Notes: generated from the letters alone by a model not told the origin. 64,000 nt of DNA from Marinomonas pollencensis (GCF_003387375.1 NZ_QUNG01000009.1:62001-126000), one strand, 5' to 3'. Counted from the first letter of the stretch, positions 27,246 to 36,352 are shown. A program made the numbers and translations.

Positions 27246-27932
27246 ATGTTTACAGGTATCGTGGAGTCGCTAGGTGACGTTGCTCAAATAGTACGCAAGG
27301 GCGGTGATTTAAGTCTGAAGGTACGTACTGGTAGCTTGTCTATGGCAGAGGTCGTATTGGGCGATAGTATTGCGACGAACGGCGTTTGTTTGACGGTGAC
27401 ACGCCTTGAAGGAGACGCTTTTTGGGCTGATGTATCGGCAGAAACACTGGCTCATACCACCTTATCGGACTGGCATGTGGGGCGTCGTGTTAACTTAGAA
27501 AAAGCCTTGCAACCTCATTCCCGTTTGGGAGGCCACCTAGTGAGTGGGCATGTGGACGGTGTTGGCGAAGTGCTGGCAATTTGGCCTGATGCACGAAGCG
27601 TACGTTACCGTATCAAGAGTGTGCCAGCCTTAATGCGTTATATTGCATTAAAAGGCTCGGTTTGCATCGATGGTACTAGCCTAACGGTAACCGCATTACG
27701 AGACGATACTTTTGAATTAAGCATAGTGCCTCATACGGCGCAAAAAACAGTAATGGAATCTTATCAAGTTGGTGATAAGGTGAATATCGAAGTCGATCAA
27801 ATTGCGCGCTATCTCGAGCGTTTGTTACTGAGCAATCAAGGCTCGCTTGTCGACACGGTGAAAGAAGAAAAAGACTCATCAATTACCGAGGCTTTTTTAG
27901 CTGAACAAGGGTTTATGGGGCGTCGCCGCTAA
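27246..27932 (+). CDS. ribE: Riboflavin synthase alpha subunit RibE
   Basis: The 228-residue trimeric enzyme dismutates two 6,7-dimethyl-8-ribityllumazine molecules to riboflavin. The two lumazine-binding repeats are clear: 'MFTGIVESLGDV' with 'SIATNGVCLTVT' and 'LGGHLVSGHVDGVG', then 'GSVCIDGTSLTV' and 'IVPHTAQKT'. It has a C-terminal extension of about 20 residues beyond E. coli RibC. Its ATG directly follows the ribD stop. Confidence 0.97.
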   Translation: MFTGIVESLGDVAQIVRKGGDLSLKVRTGSLSMAEVVLGDSIATNGVCLTVTRLEGDAFWADVSAETLAHTTLSDWHVGRRVNLEKALQPHSRLGGHLVSGHVDGVGEVLAIWPDARSVRYRIKSVPALMRYIALKGSVCIDGTSLTVTALRDDTFELSIVPHTAQKTVMESYQVGDKVNIEVDQIARYLERLLLSNQGSLVDTVKEEKDSSITEAFLAEQGFMGRRR

Positions 27933-27995
27933 CGGGCGTCTTGGCGTATTTTAGAATACATACAACGATAACCATGAATAAGAAGTGAGACCAAC

Positions 27996-29138
27996 ATGGC
28001 GTTAAATAGTGTAGATGAAATTTTAGCCGATTTCCGTCAAGGTAAAATGGTCATTTTGATGGACGATGAAGATCGCGAAAATGAAGGTGATTTAATCGTT
28101 GCAGCAGAATGTATTACGCCGGAAATTATTAATTTTATGGCGGTTCACGCCCGTGGCCTGATCTGCTTAACCTTAACACCACAGCGTTGCCAACAGCTGA
28201 ATTTGCCTTTGATGGTTAATGATAACGGCACCGTTTACTCAACTAACTTCACCCTCTCCATTGAAGCAGCAGAAGGAGTTACCACTGGTATTTCTGCAGC
28301 TGACCGAGCCCTGACTGTTAAGCGCGCTGTGATGGCGAATGCGAAGCCAAGTGATATTGTCCAACCGGGCCATGTGTTTCCATTAATGGCCCGAGCTGGC
28401 GGGGTGCTAAGTCGTGCAGGACACACTGAAGCAGGCTGTGATTTGGCACGAATGGCAGGTTATGAAGGGGCTTCTGTTATCGTTGAAATAATCAATGATG
28501 ATGGAACTATGGCGCGTCGACCAGATTTAGAGAAGTTTGCCGAGAAACACGACATAAAAATTGGTACAATCGCCGATCTGATACATTATCGTACGCTGAA
28601 TGAGACCACAGTGGTTCGTGAAGACGAACGTACAGTGCAAACGGAAGCGGGCGAATTCAACCTGATTACCTATCGCGATACCGTTCAGGGCTTGTCGCAT
28701 CTGGCTTTTGTGAAAGGTGAGATTAAAGCCGATGAGCCGAGCTTAGTTCGTGTTCATGTGGCAGATCCAGCACGAGATTTTGCCGGTATTGTCAGCGACT
28801 CGGATGAACCTCGTTGGTCAATGAGTAAGTCACTGGAATACGTAGGTAAAGCTGGACAAGGTGTGGTTGTTTTGATCGACAGCCCAGAAAAAACGAATGA
28901 TTTAGCGAGTAGTTTTGCGGCTTCGCTATCTCCATCTACTGGCAAAGGGGCAGATCAAAGCGGTTCTGGCACCTATTTGACAGTCGGTACTGGGTCACAA
29001 ATTTTGCGGGACCTTGGTATTCGTAAAATGCGTTTATTAAGCTCACCGAAGAAATTTTCGGTGACGGGCTTCGATTTAGAAGCGGTTGAATTTATTCCTT
29101 ATCCGGGTGCAGATACTGCAGCCGTGAAACAAGATTAA
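27996..29138 (+). CDS. ribB: 3,4-dihydroxy-2-butanone-4-phosphate synthase fused to degenerate RibA-like domain (RibBX type)
   Basis: The first 200 residues are a full DHBP synthase ('[13 protein letters not shown]', '[16 protein letters not shown]', '[18 protein letters not shown]'), which makes dihydroxybutanone phosphate for lumazine synthesis. The second half has the RibA fold pattern, but the GTP cyclohydrolase II zinc cysteines (normally VHSEC...C.C) are missing: here it reads '[20 protein letters not shown]'. Such proteins, called RibBX, are known in many Proteobacteria and are thought not to open GTP, so ribA must be elsewhere. Position between ribE and ribH is standard. Confidence 0.93.
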   Translation: MALNSVDEILADFRQGKMVILMDDEDRENEGDLIVAAECITPEIINFMAVHARGLICLTLTPQRCQQLNLPLMVNDNGTVYSTNFTLSIEAAEGVTTGISAADRALTVKRAVMANAKPSDIVQPGHVFPLMARAGGVLSRAGHTEAGCDLARMAGYEGASVIVEIINDDGTMARRPDLEKFAEKHDIKIGTIADLIHYRTLNETTVVREDERTVQTEAGEFNLITYRDTVQGLSHLAFVKGEIKADEPSLVRVHVADPARDFAGIVSDSDEPRWSMSKSLEYVGKAGQGVVVLIDSPEKTNDLASSFAASLSPSTGKGADQSGSGTYLTVGTGSQILRDLGIRKMRLLSSPKKFSVTGFDLEAVEFIPYPGADTAAVKQD

Positions 29139-29149
29139 GAGAGATGATA

Positions 29150-29626
29150 ATGAACGATATTACTACTTACGAAGGTCACTTCGCGGCACCTGGTGCGAAA
29201 TTCGCGTTGGTTGTTGGTCGCTTTAATAGCTACATTGTTGAAAGTTTATTAGAAGGTGCTGTGGATACATTAGTACGCCACGGTATTCGCAAAGAAGATT
29301 TAACCATTGTTCGTGCACCAGGTGCATTTGAAATTCCAGTGGTAGTAAAAAAAGTGGCAGATCAAGGAAAGCATGATGCCATTATCGCATTAGGTGCGGT
29401 GATTCGTGGTGGTACGCCACATTTTGAATATGTGGCAGGTGAATGTGTGAAAGGCCTAGGCCAATTAGCGCTACAATATGGTATTCCGGTATCTTTCGGC
29501 GTGTTGACCGTAGATACCATTGAGCAGGCGATTGAGCGTGCGGGCACAAAAGCGGGTAATAAAGGAGCAGAAGCCGCAATTTCTGCTCTAGAAACCGTGG
29601 CTGTCCTACGTAGTCTGGATAACTGA
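29150..29626 (+). CDS. ribH: 6,7-dimethyl-8-ribityllumazine synthase RibH
   Basis: The 158-residue RibH condenses dihydroxybutanone phosphate with the ribitylaminopyrimidine. Family motifs include '[19 protein letters not shown]', '[15 protein letters not shown]' and '[17 protein letters not shown]'. It forms a 60-mer or pentamer in the cytoplasm. An AAGAGAG site lies 6 bases before the ATG at 29150; the ATG at 29144 is too close to it. It is followed by nusB after 8 bases. Confidence 0.97.
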   Translation: MNDITTYEGHFAAPGAKFALVVGRFNSYIVESLLEGAVDTLVRHGIRKEDLTIVRAPGAFEIPVVVKKVADQGKHDAIIALGAVIRGGTPHFEYVAGECVKGLGQLALQYGIPVSFGVLTVDTIEQAIERAGTKAGNKGAEAAISALETVAVLRSLDN

Positions 29627-29634
29627 GGCAGAAA

Positions 29635-30138
29635 ATGAGCGAAGTGGAAACAACAAACGACCAAAATCCGGCACCGAAGAAACGTAAGGCTAAAAAACCT
29701 TCTCGTTCTCAAATGCGCAGTGCTTCTCGTCGTTTGGCATTACAAGCGATTTATCAATGGCAGATGAACCATTCATCGGTCAACGAAATCGAAACACAAT
29801 TCACCCTAGACCAAGACATGAGCGATTGTGACAAGGCCTATTTCCGTGAGTTGTTGCAAGGTGTGACTAGCCGTGCAAAAAAATTAGACGATTTGTTCGA
29901 AGAGCTATTAGACCGTTCTTTGAGTGAATTAGACTCTATTGAGCTTGCCGTAATGCGTATCGGTGCGTTCGAATTGTCTGAACGTTTGGATGTTCCATAT
30001 CGTGTTGTTATCAATGAAAGTGTTGAACTGGCGAAAGGCTTTGGTGCAACTGAAAGCCATAAATACGTAAATGGTATTCTTGATAAGCTAGCACAGCGTG
30101 TGCGTCGCGAAGAAATTGCAGCGCGTCGCAACAGCTAA
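29635..30138 (+). CDS. nusB: Transcription antitermination factor NusB
   Basis: The 167-residue all-helical protein binds boxA RNA with S10 (NusE) and promotes rRNA antitermination. Visible motifs are 'RRLALQAIYQWQMN', 'RAKKLDDLFEELLDRSLSELDSIELAVMRIGAFEL' and 'RVVINESVELAKGFGATESHKYVNGILDKL'. The N-terminal 25 residues form a basic Lys-rich extension ('PKKRKAKKPSRSQ') not found in E. coli NusB. It ends the rib operon; a strong terminator lies about 100 bases downstream. Confidence 0.96.
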   Translation: MSEVETTNDQNPAPKKRKAKKPSRSQMRSASRRLALQAIYQWQMNHSSVNEIETQFTLDQDMSDCDKAYFRELLQGVTSRAKKLDDLFEELLDRSLSELDSIELAVMRIGAFELSERLDVPYRVVINESVELAKGFGATESHKYVNGILDKLAQRVRREEIAARRNS

Positions 30139-30236
30139 TTTTCTATGAGGTTTGTGTGACAATGCTTAAACCTCGAAGGTAATAGCTGTTTAGCAACAAC
30201 AGTGACAATGAATAGCGCTATCAATAGATAGCCAAG

Positions 30237-30281
30237 AGCCCCCATAGGAGCGCTGAAAAGCAAAACCTAGGGGGCTTTTTT
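30237..30281 (+). terminator. Rho-independent terminator after nusB
   Basis: AGCCCCC (30237-30243) pairs with GGGGGCT (30270-30276), extended by ATAGG/CCTA after one bulge, giving an 11-pair stem with a 17-base loop and a T6 tail. It ends the nrdR-rib-nusB transcript. Confidence 0.8.
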
Positions 30282-30542
30282 ATGTCGGTAACCTGACGTT
30301 GGTGTGAGTCGAAATACCTCTTAGTTGTGCGGCTTCTTAACCTGATATAAGGCGAAGACTCGATAAAATCATGAATACGCGAGTAGAGGTCGTTTTTAGG
30401 CAGAGCGATAGGCAAAGAAACATGCTATTTTCGCTTGGGTTGGCTGCTGTTTTGGGCGTCACCTTGATGGAAATAATCGTGTTTTGGCCTCTTGTTGCAG
30501 GCAAAAACTTGCTGCTTGTCATCCGTGTGGATAAGGATATTT
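30282..30542. other. Intergenic region between nusB terminator and MFS gene
   Basis: After the terminator there is no clear gene. Out-of-frame small frames overlap the MFS gene start and were rejected. AAGGAT (about 30534-30539) serves as a ribosome-binding site for the ATG at 30543. A promoter is expected here, but no clear -35/-10 pair was identified. Confidence 0.35.
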
Positions 30543-31841
30543 ATGGTTCAAGTCTTAATGACAGTTTGGGCTCTGTTGCTGGGTGTTGTGCTGATTATGC
30601 TGGGCAACGGCATGCAATTTACACTGATTGGTTTGCGCGGTGGAATTGAGGGGTTTTCATCGGCCGAACTCGCGATTATTACCTCAGGTTATTATGTTGG
30701 CTTCTTGTTGGGCGCGCGATTCTCGCCGGCCTTAATTCGCCGAGTTGGACATGTTCGTGTATTTGCTGCACTGGGCAGTTTTATGTCAGCTGGGGTCATT
30801 GCGTTACCATTACTGGCTGAGCCTTGGGCGTGGACAATATTGCGCCTGCTATTAGGCTTTTGTATGTCTGGCATTTATGTGGTGGCTGAAAGTTGGTTGA
30901 ATGCGGCGGCAAGTAATGCCACACGAGGTAAGGTGTTATCAGCTTACATGATTGCTCAAACCTTAGGCGTAATTGGCGCGCAAGGTTTGTTAGGGTTTGG
31001 TGATGCGAGTAACTCAGCATTATTTATTGGTGCTTCAATTTTAGTGTCGATTTCATTTGCCCCGATTCTTCTGTCGGTGTCCTCTGTACCTGTAGTGGAA
31101 GTGGCGAAGCCGATGTCCCTACGCACCCTCTTTTCAGGCTCCCCGTTGGGCACAGTAGGTATATTTCTGCTGGGTGGTGTGTATGCCGCTCAAACGGGTA
31201 TGGGGGCCGTTTTTGGCAGTCAAATAGGCATGAGTGCGAACAGTATCGCGTTGTTTGTTGCCATGTTGTTTGCTGGTGCGCTGATTCTACAATATCCCAT
31301 TGGTTGGCTATCAGACCGAGTTGATCGTAGTAAGTTGATCCTTGGACTGTCCTGTATTGGTTGCCTCTTTTGTGTGATGGGTTGGTTATTAGGCAATGTT
31401 TTTTGGTCTTTAATGGTGGCGGCTTTCTTTTCAGGAGGGGTCACTGTTCCTCTGTATTCGCTGTTTCTTGCTTACACTAATGACTCTTTATCAACCGATG
31501 ATATGCCCGCGGCTTCTGGTGGTTTGGTATTTACCTTTGGTTTAGGTGCTATTGGTGGCCCCTTGATTAGTGGTTGGATGATGCAGGTTTTTGGCCCTTT
31601 TGTGTTTTGGTTGGCGATGGCTGTGACGTTTGCTTGTATTGCGCTTTATGCCCTGTATTACATGGCTCAGAAAGGGGCCGTTGTACCAGTGGAAGAAACA
31701 GACAGCTACTTGGGTGTATTGCCAACGGCTTCGGTTGTTGCTGTTGAAGCGGCTGGTGAGTGGGCTGTTGAGCATAGTGAAGCAGAGGCAGCAGAAGCAG
31801 AGGCAGAGGCAGAAGCTAAGAATAAAGACCAGAAAAGTTAG
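30543..31841 (+). CDS. MFS transporter (YcaD-like)
   Basis: The 432-residue major facilitator has about twelve transmembrane helices; 'GYYVGFLLGARFSPALIRRVGHVRVFAALG' is the A-like loop 2-3 motif and 'WLSDRVDRSKLILGLS' the repeat loop 8-9. It resembles YcaD and related predicted efflux proteins; the substrate is unknown. The start at 30543 follows AAGGAT, and an upstream in-frame start at 30492 adds a non-family leader. The last 25 residues are a low-complexity Glu/Ala repeat from a GCAGAG-type tract (31784-31815), probably slipped-strand expansion. Confidence 0.85.
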   Translation: MVQVLMTVWALLLGVVLIMLGNGMQFTLIGLRGGIEGFSSAELAIITSGYYVGFLLGARFSPALIRRVGHVRVFAALGSFMSAGVIALPLLAEPWAWTILRLLLGFCMSGIYVVAESWLNAAASNATRGKVLSAYMIAQTLGVIGAQGLLGFGDASNSALFIGASILVSISFAPILLSVSSVPVVEVAKPMSLRTLFSGSPLGTVGIFLLGGVYAAQTGMGAVFGSQIGMSANSIALFVAMLFAGALILQYPIGWLSDRVDRSKLILGLSCIGCLFCVMGWLLGNVFWSLMVAAFFSGGVTVPLYSLFLAYTNDSLSTDDMPAASGGLVFTFGLGAIGGPLISGWMMQVFGPFVFWLAMAVTFACIALYALYYMAQKGAVVPVEETDSYLGVLPTASVVAVEAAGEWAVEHSEAEAAEAEAEAEAKNKDQKS

Positions 31842-31911
31842 GTGAAGGGCGCTAGATAAATTTACTGTGTTTTACAGTACTATAGCGTCACTGAATGATT
31901 GATAGAGAGAC

Positions 31912-32208
31912 ATGAGTATACCGATTAAAAATATCACCGAGTCTGAGGTGTCTTGCTCTAACTGTGAGGCGTGTTGTTGTCGCCTAGAAGTGATGATCAT
32001 TACTGACACGGGAGTGCCAGAAGAGCATATCTCGGTTGATGAGTGGGGCGCTGAAACCATGCTTCGTTTAGACGACGGCTGGTGTTCTGCAGTCGATCGT
32101 GAAACCTTGATGTGTACTATTTATGAGAATCGCCCTTGGATTTGTCGTGAATTTGAGATGGGGTCTTATGAGTGTTTGGATGAAAGGGCTGAGATTTTAG
32201 GTCGTTAA
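31912..32208 (+). CDS. YkgJ-family cysteine cluster protein
   Basis: The 98-residue protein has a Cys-rich N-terminus 'SCSNCEACCCRLEVMII' and a later 'MCTIYENRPWICREFEMG', the CxxCxxCC...C...RPxxCR pattern of the YkgJ (UPF0153) family, likely binding a zinc ion or iron-sulfur cluster. Function is not established; family proteins are often near RNA- or nucleotide-metabolism genes. It lies between the MFS gene and thiL with a 70-base gap to the former. Confidence 0.85.
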   Translation: MSIPIKNITESEVSCSNCEACCCRLEVMIITDTGVPEEHISVDEWGAETMLRLDDGWCSAVDRETLMCTIYENRPWICREFEMGSYECLDERAEILGR

Positions 32209-32380
32209 CGCCGAATCAAAGTAACGATCATCAACCTGCTTTGCGCGTTTTCGAGTCGCAGCTGTCGCGCCAATGGGGTATCCTCTTTACGGATCAATAG
32301 CAGCCTCTATAGAGATCAGTGTGAAGCAGGTATAGGGCTGTAATTAAGGCATTACGTCGTATCAGAAAAAGGGCATTCTA

Positions 32381-33331
32381 TTGAAAGAATTTGAGTTAAT
32401 ACAAAACATCTTTCAAGCGTCAATGATGGCCAACACCCAAGGTCGCGATGATATTTTAGTCGGCATTGGGGATGATTGCGCCCAGGTGGCTGTGCCGCCA
32501 GGACAGAGTTTGGTGTTTTCCATGGATACCTTGGTAGAAGGACGCCATTTTCCGTTAGACGCTGACCCCGTTGATATCGGCTATCGCGCCGTCGCAACCT
32601 GTGTCAGTGATTTGGCCGCGATGGGGGCCAAGCCTGCCTTTTTTACCTTGGCATTAACCATCCCCGAATCCGACCCTCAATGGCTTGCTGGGCTTGCTCA
32701 AGGAATGGCAGAGTTAGCGGAGCCAATCGGTTTGATTTTAGTGGGTGGCGACACCACAAAAGGGCCACTAACCCTGACCTTGCAAGTGCATGGTTATGTA
32801 GAAGCAGGGCAGACAGCATTGCGTTCTCACGCTAAGCTTGGGGACGATATTTATGTCACTGGATTACTCGGTGATGCTTCGGCCGCGGTGCCGATCGTGA
32901 CCGGAGAAGTACAAGTATCCAGTGAACGATTTGATTACTTCTACGATCGTTTTTGGCGCCCTGCGCCACGCCTTATTGCAGGTATGGCGTTAAAGCGAGT
33001 AGTGCATGCCATGATGGATATCTCCGATGGACTCGCACAAGATCTACAACACATCCTTAAGGCGTCTGGAGTAGGGGCAAAGTTAGATGCTCACGCTCTG
33101 CCTATTTCTGATACCTTGTGTCAGTGGCAACCAGAAGCCGCAGTTACGCTAGCACTAACCGGTGGCGATGATTACGAGCTTTGTTTTACCGCAGCACCTG
33201 AGATGGCAGATGAGATTGCTTTGATTACTCAAACATTACACCTGCCTTGCACGAAAGTCGGCAAAATTGTTGCGTCTGGTTTTGATATCGATGGTTATCA
33301 GGGCGAGCGACATGGCTGGCAACATTTTTAA
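32381..33331 (+). CDS. thiL: Thiamine-monophosphate kinase ThiL
   Basis: The 316-residue kinase phosphorylates thiamine monophosphate to thiamine diphosphate with ATP. Motifs: 'GIGDDCAQV' near residue 28, 'FSMDTLVEGRHFP', 'YRAVATCVSDLAAMGA' and 'VGGDTTKGPL', and 'DISDGLAQDLQHIL' of the PurM-like fold. The start is TTG with AGGG 8 bases upstream, and no suitable ATG exists near the conserved N-terminus. In many gammaproteobacteria thiL directly follows nusB; here two genes are inserted between. No TPP riboswitch was seen. Confidence 0.95.
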   Translation: MKEFELIQNIFQASMMANTQGRDDILVGIGDDCAQVAVPPGQSLVFSMDTLVEGRHFPLDADPVDIGYRAVATCVSDLAAMGAKPAFFTLALTIPESDPQWLAGLAQGMAELAEPIGLILVGGDTTKGPLTLTLQVHGYVEAGQTALRSHAKLGDDIYVTGLLGDASAAVPIVTGEVQVSSERFDYFYDRFWRPAPRLIAGMALKRVVHAMMDISDGLAQDLQHILKASGVGAKLDAHALPISDTLCQWQPEAAVTLALTGGDDYELCFTAAPEMADEIALITQTLHLPCTKVGKIVASGFDIDGYQGERHGWQHF

Positions 33332-33388
33332 GAGTCGATGAGACTCATCGATTCGCATATAGATTTTAATAAACACGGAAAAACATTC

Positions 33389-33871
33389 ATGGCTCACCCT
33401 GTTCCCCGCTCCATTTGGCGCAACCCTATTCACTTCTTAGCCTTCGGTTTAGGCTCTGGTGCCGCTCCCAAAGCACCTGGTACTTTTGGTACTCTAGCGG
33501 CCATTATCCCTTTCTTTTTTGTGTTACAGCACCTTAATGCCCAGCAATACTTACTGATGCTGGTGGTCACTTCCTTAATTGGTATTTTCTTGTGCCACAA
33601 AACCGCTAAAGACTTAGGCGTGCATGATCATTCTGGGATCGTCTGGGATGAGTTTGTTGGCTTCTGGATTACTATGTGGCTCGCGCCAACGGGTTGGTTA
33701 TATATCTTGTTGGGTTTTGTGCTGTTTCGCTTGTTTGATATTCTGAAGCCTTGGCCAATTTCTTGGTTGGATAAACACGTCCATGGTGGCTTTGGCATTA
33801 TGATCGATGACATTCTGGCCGGTGTTATGTCGTTTGTTGTGCTTCAGGCTCTTATCTATTTTGTTTTTTAG
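33389..33871 (+). CDS. pgpA: Phosphatidylglycerophosphatase A
   Basis: The 160-residue membrane protein dephosphorylates phosphatidylglycerol phosphate. Typical features: 'NPIHFLAFGLGSGAAPKAPGTFGTLAA', 'HDHSGIVWDEFVGFWITM' and 'RLFDILKPWPISWLDKHVHGGFGIMIDDILAG'. The downstream ATG at 33389 was chosen: the ATG at 33338 sits within the perfect hairpin CGATGAG-A-CTCATCG and adds 17 non-family residues. It follows thiL as in E. coli. Confidence 0.93.
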   Translation: MAHPVPRSIWRNPIHFLAFGLGSGAAPKAPGTFGTLAAIIPFFFVLQHLNAQQYLLMLVVTSLIGIFLCHKTAKDLGVHDHSGIVWDEFVGFWITMWLAPTGWLYILLGFVLFRLFDILKPWPISWLDKHVHGGFGIMIDDILAGVMSFVVLQALIYFVF

Positions 33872-33919
33872 TCGATTTAGCTAGCCGAATTATTGTCAGA
33901 AAAAAGAGTACTTATCCAA

Positions 33920-34366
33920 ATGTATGCTATCTCAGCAAAAGAGGTTTTATCTTACTTTTTAGGGGACTGGAAAGTGGAGCGGACGATTTCGGGGTTTGGT
34001 GATGTCTCTGGGGAAGCCCATTTTCATCGCCATGCTGACAATGAACAATGGCTCGACTTCCAAGAGGCTATGGTATTGCCTGGTTCTGAGGCGCATAAAC
34101 CCAATGCGTTTAGACGCTATACTTATCGTATGACAGAAGCGGGCTTTGACATTTACTTTTCTGACGGCGCAACAGATGGAGCATTATTTTTAAGCTTCGC
34201 GTTTACTCAGGCCAGCCTGCTAACCTCTCATCATCTTTGTATAAAAGATCATTATAATGCCAAGTTTGAGTTTCTCTCCGAGCAGGAATTTGTACTGAGC
34301 TTTACGGTGGAAGGCCCCAAAAAAGATTATTCCATTCACACTCGTTTTATCAAGCAGCTAGGCTAA
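33920..34366 (+). CDS. DUF6314 family protein
   Basis: The 148-residue protein has the DUF6314 layout: 'YFLGDWKVERTISGF' then 'GEAHFHRHADNEQWLDFQEAM', 'RRYTYRMTEAGFDIYFSDG' and 'HHLCIKDHYNAKFEF'. This uncharacterised family is predicted to be a small lipocalin-like beta barrel. The start at 33920 fits homologous proteins better than the in-frame TTG at 33893. It closes the thiL-pgpA group and is convergent with the ABC permease gene. Confidence 0.7.
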   Translation: MYAISAKEVLSYFLGDWKVERTISGFGDVSGEAHFHRHADNEQWLDFQEAMVLPGSEAHKPNAFRRYTYRMTEAGFDIYFSDGATDGALFLSFAFTQASLLTSHHLCIKDHYNAKFEFLSEQEFVLSFTVEGPKKDYSIHTRFIKQLG

Positions 34367-34409
34367 ACGTCCGCCTATATAAGGTATGACGTTTTATGAG
34401 CCTTATTGG

Positions 34410-35216
34410 TTAATGTCGATCGTTGCGTCTAAGATGCGCTTCAAAACCGCGAATAATCAGCGATAAGGTCAGGGTTAGTACCAAGTACATAAAAGCCACG
34501 ACATTATAAGTCTCAAAAAATTGAAATGATGATGCGCTGAATATCTTGCCCAGCTGCGTGATGTCTTGTACGCCGAGTACCGATACCAAGGCAGAATCTT
34601 TGATCATGGCCACAAAGTCGTTGCCCAGTGGCGGCAGGATCTTACGAATAGCCTGTGGAAAGACAATAAAACGAAAACGTTGCCAATTGGATAAGCCAAG
34701 TGCTTGAGCGGCTTCAACTTGCCCTTTACTGACCTCTTGAATGCCGGCACGAAACACCTCTGCGATGAATGCACTGTAACTAATGGATAAGGCAAAAACT
34801 GCGCGCCATAGCATGCTGAAATCGCGACTTCTAGCTTTGTCGATTAAGCCTGCCTCTATCGGTATTTGCAGTGCCCAGTTGTACAGCTTCACTAATTCTG
34901 GGGCGCCAACAAAAGCAATGTAGAACAATAAGACAAGCACAGGTATGCCGCGAATGATCTCCACATAGAAACGACTGCATTCTCGTACAATACGCCATCG
35001 AGAGAAGCCTGCAACGGCCACCAATAAGCCTATAATAGAGGCTAATAAGAATGCGCTTAAAGTCACGCCTAAGGTAGTTAGTAAGCCTTTACTTAGGGTG
35101 TTCGCAATACGCTGGTAGCTTTGGTCTGCGACCATGTGCCAAAGTAGCGTTACAGAAATGATAATGGTTGCGACTAGCCACCAAGGCGTGCGTTCTAAGG
35201 TGTTTTTAAAGGGCAT
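34410..35216 (-). CDS. Polar amino acid ABC transporter permease
   Basis: The 268-residue permease has an HAAT/His-Glu-Met family fold with about five helices, the Q-box 'GLLTTLGVTLSAFLLASIIGL' near residue 45 and the EAA loop 'QEVSKGQVEAAQALGLSNWQRFRFIVFPQAI'. It forms the membrane channel of a polar amino-acid importer and needs an ATPase. The start at the ATG (35216) is preferred over a TTG at 35225. It is downstream of the substrate-binding gene with a strong hairpin in between. No ATP-binding gene is adjacent. Confidence 0.88.
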   Translation of the reverse strand: MPFKNTLERTPWWLVATIIISVTLLWHMVADQSYQRIANTLSKGLLTTLGVTLSAFLLASIIGLLVAVAGFSRWRIVRECSRFYVEIIRGIPVLVLLFYIAFVGAPELVKLYNWALQIPIEAGLIDKARSRDFSMLWRAVFALSISYSAFIAEVFRAGIQEVSKGQVEAAQALGLSNWQRFRFIVFPQAIRKILPPLGNDFVAMIKDSALVSVLGVQDITQLGKIFSASSFQFFETYNVVAFMYLVLTLTLSLIIRGFEAHLRRNDRH

Positions 35217-35263
35217 AATGATCAAAATAGCTAGACCGCCGGATGCGATCGGATGAGTTCAAA

Positions 35264-35299
35264 CTGGGCCATCGCGTTATGAATAACGCGATGGCCCAG
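35264..35299 (-). promoter_or_regulatory. Strong hairpin between ABC binding-protein and permease genes
   Basis: A perfect 17-base inverted repeat, CTGGGCCATCGCGTTAT (35264-35280) and ATAACGCGATGGCCCAG (35283-35299), with only 2 bases between, lies 6 bases after the stop of the binding-protein gene. It lacks a T-run, so it is probably an mRNA-stabilising or partial-termination element that keeps the binding protein in excess over the permease. Confidence 0.65.
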
Positions 35300-35304
35300 A
35301 AGGC

Positions 35305-36099
35305 TTAGTGGTGTTGATTGTAATCAAAGAACCATTTTTGATTTAGCGCGTCCATTGTTCCATCTTTTTGCATGCTCATAATGGCGGCATTAATAGGTTG
35401 TCGCAAATCAGATCCTGGCGTCAGAATAAAACCAAAATCTTCAGTTCCAAGCGGGCCGCCGACGATTTTAAAAGCGCCTGGGTTAGCGCCGATATAACCA
35501 CGAGCGGATGTTGCGTCCATTAATACGCTGTCTACATCGCCAGTCTTTAGTGCTTGAACGGACGCGCCAAAGGTTTCGAGCAAGGTGATTCTTGGGTTGT
35601 CTTCGTTGCCATCCAAGACATCGTACACCGCCACGTAAAAGTTTGTGGTACCAGGTTGGGCGCCAAATTGAAGATCTTTATTAGCTGCAAAGGATTTTGC
35701 ATCATCAAAGCGAGTTTCGTCGGCTCTTACCAGCATAAATTGTTGTGAGGTCATATATGGAATCGAAAAGTCGATTTGCTGCGCACGTTCTGCATTGATC
35801 GTGATGCCGTCCATACCAATGTCATATTGGCCTTGTTTCACCCCTTGGATCATGGTGTCCCAGCTACTGAGTTGCCAATCGACTTTAGCATTTAAGCGGC
35901 GGGCAATTTCATTCATAGCATCATATTCCCAGCCAATACCTTCGCCTGTAGTTGGGTCCACGAAGTTGAGAGGGGTGTAAGCATTTTCTGTTACGGCGAC
36001 AATGGTGCGACCTTTTAGGTCTGGTAAATTCTCTGCTTGGCTTAGTCCACTGAAGGTGACAGCGACAGCAAGAGCAAGACATGAAATAAGAGATTTCAT
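35305..36099 (-). CDS. Amino acid ABC transporter substrate-binding protein
   Basis: The 264-residue protein has a Sec signal peptide (residues 1-22, 'ALAVAVTFSGLSQA' cleavage before Glu) and the type II periplasmic binding protein fold (SBP_bac_3): 'IVAVTENAYTPLNFVDPTTGEGIGWEYD', 'YDIGMDGITINAERAQQIDFS' and 'VDSVLMDATSARGYI'. It binds a polar amino acid and delivers it to the permease encoded next on the same strand. The precise amino acid cannot be told. Confidence 0.9.
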   Translation of the reverse strand: MKSLISCLALAVAVTFSGLSQAENLPDLKGRTIVAVTENAYTPLNFVDPTTGEGIGWEYDAMNEIARRLNAKVDWQLSSWDTMIQGVKQGQYDIGMDGITINAERAQQIDFSIPYMTSQQFMLVRADETRFDDAKSFAANKDLQFGAQPGTTNFYVAVYDVLDGNEDNPRITLLETFGASVQALKTGDVDSVLMDATSARGYIGANPGAFKIVGGPLGTEDFGFILTPGSDLRQPINAAIMSMQKDGTMDALNQKWFFDYNQHH

Positions 36100-36352
36100 G
36101 AATGGTTATCCTTCGAAGGCAAAGAGTTTTTGGGATGATCGATCATTTTGTTGGGATTATACACAGGTCAAGAATGACCGACTACGCCATCCTTATAGAG
36201 TTAATCAATGAAGGTCTAAAAACAAGATTAAGTAGGTATGAAGTGGTAAGTTTTCGGCTAAAAGCGTATATTCCCCTCTTTATTAAGGTTTGCAAAGACG
36301 CGCTGAAAATTGCCCTAATGGCCGTGTCTTTGCTGGAACAATAAAGGCTGCT

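Noticed and set aside
25291-28000. FMN riboswitch ahead of nrdR/ribD or ribB
   Set aside because: The upstream gaps are too short or lack the conserved FMN-element segments; only a short T-tailed hairpin is present before nrdR.
31784-31815. GCAGAG-type repeat as a microsatellite regulatory element
   Set aside because: It lies in the coding end of the MFS gene, in frame, and simply encodes a Glu/Ala-rich tail.
32209-32380. TPP riboswitch before thiL
   Set aside because: No THI-box-like sequence was found, and thiL is not commonly controlled this way in these bacteria.
36102-36344. 80-codon frame between the binding-protein gene and the holD-like gene
   Set aside because: No recognisable motif and no convincing start signal; it covers the divergent promoter region.
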